From Deltaproteobacteria bacterium (GTDB taxonomy: Bacteria > Desulfobacterota > Desulfomonilia > UBA1062): a DNA stretch of 64,000 nucleotides. The notes under the pieces were generated by a model. That model saw only the letters and a program-made list of their open reading frames with translations, did no database searches and was not told the origin of the DNA. A program made the position numbers and the translations under genes. Location of the stretch: positions 217,979 to 281,978 of the forward strand of contig JAHDRW010000019.1 of assembly GCA_018433085.1 (NCBI GenBank), read 5' to 3'. This document shows positions 57,900 to 64,000 of the stretch, piece by piece; position 1 is the stretch's first letter, and each line of letters starts with the position of its first letter.

Positions 57900-58196
57900 A
57901 TGCCGAAAGTGGCCTTTACCAAGGAAAATATCGGCAAGTGCCTGTGCAGCGAGTGCCCTGTCCAGGCGCAAAGCGCCTGTGCCAAAAAACAATATGAAGA
58001 GGCGCAGAAGGCCCAGGGGATGCCCAGGCCCGAACAGGTTCCGGGCCTCTACTGCTCTACGGGCAAGGCCCCCTGCCAGGATCTCAAGTGGGTGGAGCAC
58101 TGCCTGTGTCCGGGCTGCCTCGTATGGGCGGAAAACGGCTTGAAATCGAATCACTACTGCTCCCGCGGAAGCGCCGACCAGAGCAAGAGCGACTAA
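57900..58196 (+). CDS. DUF2769 cysteine-rich small protein
   Basis: 98 residues with ten cysteines arranged as two similar clusters: CLCSECPVQ at about 14-22 and CLCPGCLVW at about 68-76, with further Cys in between and after (YCSTGKAPC, YCSRG). This fits DUF2769, presumably a zinc or Fe-S binding domain. A very strong ribosome site (AAGGAGG, eight bases) suggests high expression. Role unknown; found mainly in anaerobes and archaea. Confidence 0.85.
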   Translation: MPKVAFTKENIGKCLCSECPVQAQSACAKKQYEEAQKAQGMPRPEQVPGLYCSTGKAPCQDLKWVEHCLCPGCLVWAENGLKSNHYCSRGSADQSKSD

Positions 58197-58233
58197 GCCG
58201 GCGGCATCGGCATACATTTATCGAAATGTCGCC

Positions 58234-58611
58234 ATGAATACCCGTACCACGCGCGAGGTCTTCGAGGATCACCTCGATCTCGCCCAGAAAGGCGATCTGG
58301 AGGCCGACCTCAAGCGGAACTTTGCCAAAGATTGTGTTCTTCTCACCGGCTACGGTGTCTACCGAGGTCATCAGGGTGTCCGCGAGGCCGCCGATCTTCT
58401 GGACAATCAACTGGGAAAAGTGCATTATACGTACAATAACAGGCTCTGGCACGAGGAAGTGGCTTTTCTGGAATGGTCCGCAGAGTCCGGACGCGCAAGC
58501 ATCGAAGACGGTGCCGATTCGTTCTGGGTGAAAGACGGCCTTGTACGGGTCATGACCATCCATTACACGATCAGGGACAAATCGTCCGGAAACCACGATA
58601 CAGGCGGTTGA
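58234..58611 (+). CDS. SnoaL-like/NTF2-fold protein
   Basis: 125 residues of the NTF2-like alpha+beta-barrel fold: TTREVFEDHLDLAQKGDLEA helix, DCVLLTGYGVYRGHQGV and a C-terminal strand VRVMTIHYTI. Most members are small-molecule hydrolases, isomerases or binding proteins; the pocket residues do not show which. 37 nt after the DUF2769 gene on the same strand, possibly co-transcribed. No clear ribosome site. Confidence 0.75.
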   Translation: MNTRTTREVFEDHLDLAQKGDLEADLKRNFAKDCVLLTGYGVYRGHQGVREAADLLDNQLGKVHYTYNNRLWHEEVAFLEWSAESGRASIEDGADSFWVKDGLVRVMTIHYTIRDKSSGNHDTGG

Positions 58612-58901
58612 AAAAACGGAGATCATCGGTCACTGCCCGCAGACGACGCAGCAAAAATAAGGGGCACATTCCCAGACGCTTGCGGCAACAATAGGGTCCA
58701 GGGATTGCCCTTAAGGCCCATTACCAGCGAAGCTGCAACCAGGTGCCAACTTGAAAAATATCATAAGTAATATCATTTGATTAAGCCAGAAGTATCTTTT
58801 TAAGGCAAAACAAACTCAAATTCGATTGCGTTTCATAAAAAAGATCCCAATTGTTGTGCGGTTACATTGTATCTTGCACACAATAAACTGAAGGGGGATT
58901 T
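58612..58901. other. Left flank of the Tn3-family transposase
   Basis: 290 bases. The first part contains AAAATAAGGGGCACATTCCC at 58654-58673, a REP-like palindrome. The 17-mer CCCATTACCAGCGAAGC at 58717-58733 recurs at 62522-62538. From about 58745 the DNA becomes AT-rich and leads into the transposase gene. No full terminal inverted repeat could be matched by eye. Confidence 0.5.
58717..58733 (+). repeat. 17-bp direct repeat, left copy
   Basis: CCCATTACCAGCGAAGC is identical to 62522-62538, which lies inside the DUF305 gene. The two copies bracket the transposase gene by 3.8 kb. Confidence 0.55.
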
Positions 58902-61862
58902 ATGAAACGGAACTGGTCGCAGGAAGAGCTGGAAGAGTGTTTTACAGTCATGGGCAATGAGATGGATCTCGTTGAAACCAAAGCGAGAGATGCAAGACTC
59001 GGGTTCATGGTGCTCCTGAAGTTTTTTCAATACGAGGGAAGGTTTCCGAACAGCAAGAGAGAAATACCAAAAATATTGGTGGACTTCATAGCCAGACAAG
59101 TAAAAACTTCTCCAAAGGCAATGCTCGAGTATGATCTTAACAACAGAACCACAAAACGTCACCGGACTCAGATACGGGATTTCCTTGGTTTTCGGGCATG
59201 CACAAACGATGATCTGGATATGCTAACTGCCTGGCTCTTAGAAACTATAATGCCCAATGATCACACATTCGATCGTATTACAATGACAGCACTGAACAGA
59301 CTCAAGGAAATGCACATCGAACCGCCAACGCCTGAACATATGGAAAGGCTGATTAAATCAGCAATCCGCAAGCATGAGGATATGTTTTTCAAGAAGATCT
59401 ATGATTTCATCCCATCATCATCAAAGATGATGATAGATGATCTGCTTAGCCCTGATTACAGTGACGAAGATATCGAATCACTCACACGTGAGAATATCAC
59501 ATTCAATGACCTGAAATCTGATCCGGGCAGAGCCAGCCTTGAATCAGTGCTTAGGGAAACATCAAAGCTAAAGCTTATTCGCTGCCTAGCGTTGCCAGCC
59601 AATTATCTGAACACAGTTCCGGCCAAGCTGATCAAGACTTACAGACAACGGGTTTCATCTGAAGATATACGGGAGCTCAGAAGACATCCCGACCAAGTCA
59701 GATATGCACTCCTTTCAATGTATCTGTATTCAAGAGGTCAGGAAATAACAGACAGCTTGGTGGAAATGCTCATACAGATCATCCACCGCATAGGAGTAAA
59801 TGCCGAACGAAAGATCAATGAGGAGCTCTTAAAAGAGATCAAACGTGTTCCCGGGAAGATGGGGCTCCTATATAACCTAGCTGAACCATGTATAGAGTTT
59901 CCCAGAGGGACAATAGAAGACGTCATTTATCCAGTTGCCGGCAAGGATATCTGGACCGAGCTTGCAAAAGAAAAAGGATATGCAGGATCGGGATACAAAG
60001 ATAAGATACACAAGGTTATCCGGTCTTCATACAGCCATCATTACCGCCGCATGGTACCCGAACTTCTGGAAATGCTCGTATTCCGATCAAATAATGACAT
60101 CCACAGGCCTGTGGTTGAAGCCTTGGACATTCTTAAGAAATACTCGAACAGCAGCATCCGATACTATCCACCGGACGAGGATGTCCCCATTGAAGGCATC
60201 ATCAAAGCAAAATGGTGGGATAGTATCATTGAAGAAAGTGAGAACGGGAACAGAATCAATCGCATCAATTATGAGATAAGCGTTCTTCAGGCATTAAGGG
60301 AAAAGCTCAGGTGCAAAGAGATCTGGGTTGAAGGCGCCAACCGCTACCGAAACCCGGATGATGACCTACCTTTTGATTTTGATGAACGCAGAGAGGAATA
60401 TTACAAAGCCCTCAAGCTTCCGCTGAATCCGGATATCTTTATCGATGAGCTGAAACATAAGATGAGAGCAGCCCTTGAAAAGCTGAATGCCGGGATACCG
60501 AAGAATAAGCTCGTGAAGATACTGTCCAAAGGGAAAGGGCATATTTCTGTATCTCCGCTCGAATCACAGCCGGATCCAATTAATCTTTCCGGTCTCAAAG
60601 CGGAGCTGCAACGCAGATGGCCCATGACAGGCCTGCTCGATATTCTTAAGGAAACCGAGATACGGATATCCTTTACCGACAATTTCAAGACCCTTGCAAC
60701 CAGGGAAGTTATAGACAAGGCTATCCTCCGGAAAAGGCTTATCTTAAGCCTTTACGCCCTTGGTTCAAATGCCGGCATCAGGAGAATAAGTTCAGGTGAC
60801 CATGGGGAAAGTTATAAGGATCTCCTCTATATCCGGCGCAAGTTCATAACCAAGGATAATCTTAGGAATGCAATTGCTGAGGTCGTGAACTCCATCTTGA
60901 ACGTCAGGCGTAGCGAGATATGGGGAGAAGGAACTACATCGTGTGCCTCTGACTCGAAAAAATTCGGATCATGGGACCAGAACCTTCTTACCGAGTACCA
61001 TATCCGTTACAGGGGCCCGGGCATTATGATTTATTGGCATGTGGAGAAGAAATCCGCCTGCATCTATTCTCAGCTCAAAGCCTGTTCATCCTCCGAAGTT
61101 GCCGCCATGATAGAAGGACTTCTCAGGCACTGCACGGAGATGGAAGTTGAGAAAAACTATGTAGATACCCATGGCCAGAGCGTAGTGGCCTTCGCTTTCT
61201 GCAAGCTTTTGGGTTTCAACCTTATGCCAAGGCTCAAGGCCATACATTCCCAGAAACTCTCACGTGTGGATGCCGGAGATGTATATACCAACCTGCAGCC
61301 GGTTCTTGTACGACCGATAAACTGGGAGCTTATACGCCAGCAGTATGACCAGATGGTGAAGTATGCAACCGCCCTTCGTCTTGGGACAGCTGAGACGGAA
61401 GCCATTCTGAAGAGATTTACCCGGAACAATCTCAAGCACCCGACCTACCTTGCCCTTGGTGAACTCGGACGGGCTGTCAAAACCATATTCCTTTGTGAAT
61501 ATCTCAATTCAGAGGCTTTACGCCAGGAAATCCACGAAGGCCTCAATGTTATTGAGAACTGGAATTCTGCTAACAATTTCATCTTCTTCGGCAAAGGAGG
61601 AGAAATATCCACCAACCGCATGGAAGAACAGGAGGTAGCCGTCCTTTCTCTTCATCTGCTACAGAACTGCCTAGTGTACGTAAATACATTGATGATCCAG
61701 CAGGTGCTGTCAGATAAGGAATGGTTCGATCTTATGACGCTGGAGGATTACCGAGCCCTGACTCCGCTTATTTATCTGCACGTCAATCCCTATGGGAATT
61801 TCAGGCTGGATATGGATGAAAGAATTCCTCTGGATTACTTGCCTTCAGATGCAGAAGCTTAA
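58902..61862 (+). CDS. Tn3-family transposase
   Basis: 986 residues, full length, no internal stop. The N-terminal DUF4158-like part ([18 protein letters not shown]) binds the transposon ends; the C-terminal RNase H-like domain has D684 (ASDSKKF), D755 (YVDTHGQS) and E901 (GKGGEIS), spaced as in Tn3. Base composition is clearly less GC-rich than the chromosome to the left, showing recent transfer. No resolvase, res site or cargo gene was found next to it. A strong hairpin follows the stop codon. Confidence 0.93.
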   Translation: MKRNWSQEELEECFTVMGNEMDLVETKARDARLGFMVLLKFFQYEGRFPNSKREIPKILVDFIARQVKTSPKAMLEYDLNNRTTKRHRTQIRDFLGFRACTNDDLDMLTAWLLETIMPNDHTFDRITMTALNRLKEMHIEPPTPEHMERLIKSAIRKHEDMFFKKIYDFIPSSSKMMIDDLLSPDYSDEDIESLTRENITFNDLKSDPGRASLESVLRETSKLKLIRCLALPANYLNTVPAKLIKTYRQRVSSEDIRELRRHPDQVRYALLSMYLYSRGQEITDSLVEMLIQIIHRIGVNAERKINEELLKEIKRVPGKMGLLYNLAEPCIEFPRGTIEDVIYPVAGKDIWTELAKEKGYAGSGYKDKIHKVIRSSYSHHYRRMVPELLEMLVFRSNNDIHRPVVEALDILKKYSNSSIRYYPPDEDVPIEGIIKAKWWDSIIEESENGNRINRINYEISVLQALREKLRCKEIWVEGANRYRNPDDDLPFDFDERREEYYKALKLPLNPDIFIDELKHKMRAALEKLNAGIPKNKLVKILSKGKGHISVSPLESQPDPINLSGLKAELQRRWPMTGLLDILKETEIRISFTDNFKTLATREVIDKAILRKRLILSLYALGSNAGIRRISSGDHGESYKDLLYIRRKFITKDNLRNAIAEVVNSILNVRRSEIWGEGTTSCASDSKKFGSWDQNLLTEYHIRYRGPGIMIYWHVEKKSACIYSQLKACSSSEVAAMIEGLLRHCTEMEVEKNYVDTHGQSVVAFAFCKLLGFNLMPRLKAIHSQKLSRVDAGDVYTNLQPVLVRPINWELIRQQYDQMVKYATALRLGTAETEAILKRFTRNNLKHPTYLALGELGRAVKTIFLCEYLNSEALRQEIHEGLNVIENWNSANNFIFFGKGGEISTNRMEEQEVAVLSLHLLQNCLVYVNTLMIQQVLSDKEWFDLMTLEDYRALTPLIYLHVNPYGNFRLDMDERIPLDYLPSDAEA

Positions 61863-61867
61863 GTTCA

Positions 61868-61896
61868 AAATAACCCCGTTAAAACCGGGGTTATTT
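61868..61896. terminator. Strong hairpin terminator after the transposase
   Basis: AAATAACCCCG and CGGGGTTATTT form a perfect 11-bp stem with a seven-base loop, the right arm ending in TTATTT. It can act on either strand. Confidence 0.75.
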
Positions 61897-62124
61897 ATCT
61901 CTTGTCTACTACGATATCTCTAATATACCTTTAAAATATGAGAGCTTATGATAGCCTCACGAGATCGACACTAGTGCTGCAAAGCTTCACAGTGCTGATA
62001 TCACACCTATAACGAAAGAACGTATACAACTTTCCATTTGATAATTATGGTCATGGCCCGCCCGCCTGCACGCAAGGGTAAGGCCGCATGACTGTGTGTG
62101 GCCGCCACGGTCCTCCACTGCCCG
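61897..62124. other. AT-rich spacer right of the transposase
   Basis: About 230 bases with no gene recognised. It separates the transposase from the convergent DUF305 gene. I looked here for the right inverted repeat of a Tn3 element and did not find a match to the left flank. Confidence 0.45.
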
Positions 62125-62682
62125 CTACTGCACCGCTTCTTTGATCTTGGGCTCCATGTCGGGAGTTACATCAGCAGAGCGAGGCGGTATGGGTGCATTT
62201 CCTCGAAGACCGTTCCGCTCAATATCATCAACGAGCAGTTTCATCTCGGCGATCTCTCGCACTTGGCTTTCTATTATCACGTCAGCCAGCTTCCGGACAC
62301 GCGGGTCCCTGATAGTCGCCTTTCGGGCATTGTTGATTGCAATGGAATGATGGGGGATCATCGACTTCATAAACGAAACATCCGCGACAAGGGCCTCGCT
62401 CCGGTTCAGGAGCAAAAGCGAAACAAAGGCAAGCGCCGCCACGGCAAGAATGGCAATTTTAGTCATGCTGCCTTTGTACATCGGCCACATGAAGCCGAGC
62501 ATCACACCAGTCATGACGCATCCCATTACCAGCGAAGCAAGGAACCGATTGATGCTGAAAAAGGCATGATCCAGGGAGTAGATCAGCTGGTACATCAAGA
62601 AGAACATGAAGAATGTTGAAGTCCCGATCATCGCAAAGAACCGGCCCCAACCCATTTTCATCGTATCATTGTGCTTCTGCAT
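62125..62682 (-). CDS. DUF305 membrane-anchored protein
   Basis: 185 residues. Three N-terminal membrane helices (about 12-32, 45-65, 73-90) are followed by the DUF305 helical domain with [16 protein letters not shown] and the [13 protein letters not shown] helix. The His pair and Met residues fit metal binding; DUF305 genes are often near copper or heavy-metal genes. AAGGAG eight bases upstream fixes ATG 62682. The right 17-bp repeat lies in its coding sequence. Confidence 0.85.
   Translation of the reverse strand: MQKHNDTMKMGWGRFFAMIGTSTFFMFFLMYQLIYSLDHAFFSINRFLASLVMGCVMTGVMLGFMWPMYKGSMTKIAILAVAALAFVSLLLLNRSEALVADVSFMKSMIPHHSIAINNARKATIRDPRVRKLADVIIESQVREIAEMKLLVDDIERNGLRGNAPIPPRSADVTPDMEPKIKEAVQ
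62522..62538 (+). repeat. 17-bp direct repeat, right copy
   Basis: Identical to 58717-58733; here it encodes ASLVMG of the DUF305 protein on the opposite strand. Confidence 0.55.
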
Positions 62683-62889
62683 TACTCAGTCTCCTTGTAA
62701 GCTGAGGAATCCGCAACGCTTTCCGATGGAGCGACTTGCCGATAAGGTAAAATATCTTTCACACGCTTAGAAAATCAAATGAAAGAGGCCACCAATTTCG
62801 AGAGAAGAGTGTTCCGCACAGTAAAGATATCAAGCACTCGAATGCACGGAGAAAAATTGTCAGCGAATCACACATCTGTACGTCAAAGG

Positions 62890-63501
62890 TCAACGCATCA
62901 TGCCATGCCCCATTCCTGTCCCACCCATGCTCATTACGTGCTTAAACATTGTGGCGTGCATTCTTGTCTGCATGAGAATGAAGTCGAGAGCATCTCTACT
63001 GCTTTGATCCTCGGCATTTTTTATGAGCCACTCGTAACGGGGTATGAGGTCCGTCTCCAGGTTGTAGCCCGTTTTATACGCTTCCTGGAGGCGTGAGGTT
63101 TGCTTCACCGGAGGCACTTCAGAATCCGTAGGGATTCCATATGCGGAGAACAGTTTCTCTTCCCAGGCAATATGGTTGTTCTCCTGCCAAATGATCATGT
63201 GGTAGGGCATGTTTACTCCGTACTTGCTGCTGTCTGCCTCGTACTGAGCTTTTGACAGTTTTTCCAGGGCATACACCTGGCGGAAGTTTTTCACCCATTC
63301 CGCATTCTTTGGTGCGGGCAGTTTATCAGGGATACTCAGCTGCTGGTCTTGCCCTCCCATCATACCTCCGCACATAGGGCAACGGCCGTTGTTCCACTGG
63401 CCGCCTCTCCCCTGCATTTGAGCAGATAGACCGGTTGGAGAGAAAAAGGAAAAAACAAGTGCGAAACTAATGAGCTTCAGCAACAAAGGATAGACTTTCA
63501 T
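62890..63501 (-). CDS. Secreted ferritin-like (DUF2202-type), Met/Cys-rich metal-binding protein
   Basis: 203 residues with a signal peptide ending near LSAQ. A metal-binding-looking CPMCGGMMGG stretch at about 41-50 and a C-terminal MSMGGTGMGHGMMR tail surround a helical domain (YALEKLSKAQYEADSSKYGV, QENNHIAWEEKLFSAYGI, LMQTRMHATMFKHV) that resembles DUF2202 ferritin-like proteins. With DUF305 next door, copper or other soft-metal handling is likely (inference). GGAGGT lies about five bases before ATG 63501. Confidence 0.75.
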   Translation of the reverse strand: MKVYPLLLKLISFALVFSFFSPTGLSAQMQGRGGQWNNGRCPMCGGMMGGQDQQLSIPDKLPAPKNAEWVKNFRQVYALEKLSKAQYEADSSKYGVNMPYHMIIWQENNHIAWEEKLFSAYGIPTDSEVPPVKQTSRLQEAYKTGYNLETDLIPRYEWLIKNAEDQSSRDALDFILMQTRMHATMFKHVMSMGGTGMGHGMMR

Positions 63502-63805
63502 TGGTTACCTCCATCATTAATGGAAACCTCTACTCACACACAAGTTGGTATCTTATGCATAGATAAAGATTACTCTTCAGGTGGATCTCATCAAGGCTGA
63601 ATAATCTAGAGCGAACAAATCGTGAGGAACCCGCTTCAAAGAAAAGGCTTTAAGCTGACTCATGCCTTATCCGAGGATCATAACTTTTGTGTCCTAGGAT
63701 GCTCTTCCTAGAGAAGCTGATCAGTTCTGCTATATTCAAAGATATCGTGATAGACATGCCTCTCCAGGTTATGGCTAGACTCTTGATTGACCACATTGTT
63801 AGAAT
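63502..63805. other. AT-rich spacer at right end
   Basis: 304 bases with no recognisable gene, hairpin or repeat. It should contain the promoter of the ferritin-like gene (minus strand) and the end of whatever lies beyond the methyltransferase. Confidence 0.5.
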
Positions 63806-64000
63806 TTAAGATTTTTCACCAACCGCAATATAAGCGAATCCGCCATACACTTCTTGCACAGAGACACTTGGAAAGTACCTTTTCAGCGCCTCCCACGGCT
63901 TTCTATCCATCAGATCGAGCGAAACGCCAAAGGGCTTTGTGATCAATACACCCAGACGTACCAGCCATAGCGGATACTTGTCCGGCTTTTTCAAATCTAA
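63806..64000 (-). CDS. C-terminus of a SAM-dependent methyltransferase (partial)
   Basis: 64 codons are visible, open to the right edge of the window; the true start lies outside. The end reads LDLMDRKPWEALKRYFPSVS, then VYGGFAYIAVGEKS, the usual last strand pair of class I methyltransferases of the UbiE/methyltransferase type 11 group. Substrate unknown. Confidence 0.6.
   Translation of the reverse strand, partial: LDLKKPDKYPLWLVRLGVLITKPFGVSLDLMDRKPWEALKRYFPSVSVQEVYGGFAYIAVGEKS

Noticed and set aside
61843..61877. Right Tn3 inverted-repeat candidate: reverse complement starts GGGGTTATTTTGAACTTAAG
   Set aside because: It has the GGGG start and TTAAG ending of Tn3 ends, but no matching copy was found left of the transposase, and the GGGG is part of the terminator stem.

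Overview
The window looks like a chromosomal segment of a Desulfobacterota (deltaproteobacterial) anaerobe, probably a sulfate reducer or syntroph. The grounds are lysine synthesis by the LL-diaminopimelate aminotransferase route (dapL, dapF), an archaeal-type phosphatidylserine decarboxylase beside pssA, a compact LeuC/LeuD isomerase, a stand-alone MetV-like cysteine-rich protein, DUF2769, several PilZ proteins and an EAL-HDOD protein. The species is an inference. Most genes are GC-rich and strongly biased toward G/C at third codon positions; the last 5 kb is clearly more AT-rich.

Layout. 1-5250: guaA (cut by the left edge), dapF and dapL on the minus strand, a PilZ protein and a secreted TPR protein. 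5528-12642: signalling and regulation, with a small unknown protein, a class II deacetylase and a two-domain cyclic-nucleotide-binding protein apparently co-transcribed, then a patatin phospholipase, a PAS histidine kinase, a beheaded metallo-beta-lactamase gene, an EAL-HDOD protein and a four-helix protein with two H-x13-H pairs. 12817-23077: one long plus-strand biosynthetic run, DUF465-ilvB-ilvN-ilvC-psd-pssA-leuA-leuC-leuD, a clear terminator, then an Asd-like protein lacking the catalytic Cys, and EcfT. leuB is missing from where it might be expected. 23613-29288: an RND adaptor and pump, then pyruvate kinase.

29398-37599: mostly single genes (57-residue protein, response regulator, PilZ, Sel1 protein, RNase HI, FxsA, a third PilZ, TerB with DinB, cysteine desulfurase). 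37715-43571: an alpha/beta hydrolase and a four-gene Gld-like ABC operon. 43871-48766: MetV-like protein, CoA-transferase, a frameshifted lipoprotein gene, and a small CcsA/ResB-like pair. 49171-58611: GrpB, a MacAB-like ATPase-FtsX-HlyD operon, a GNAT acetyltransferase, a lone hisF, a membrane protein, a PPDK/PEP synthase regulatory kinase, a ten-cysteine DUF2769 protein and a SnoaL-like protein. 58612-64000: an AT-rich acquired region with a full-length Tn3-family transposase, DUF305 and a Met/Cys-rich ferritin-like secreted protein, and the C-terminus of a methyltransferase.

How it works together: the central run makes branched-chain amino acids and, from serine, phosphatidylethanolamine. 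Around it are many small regulatory proteins (three PilZ, EAL-HDOD, kinase, receiver, cNMP sensor, deacetylase and acetyltransferase). Three broken genes (10626, 23074, 46635) show ongoing gene decay. No CRISPR array, tRNA, rRNA or phage module was seen.
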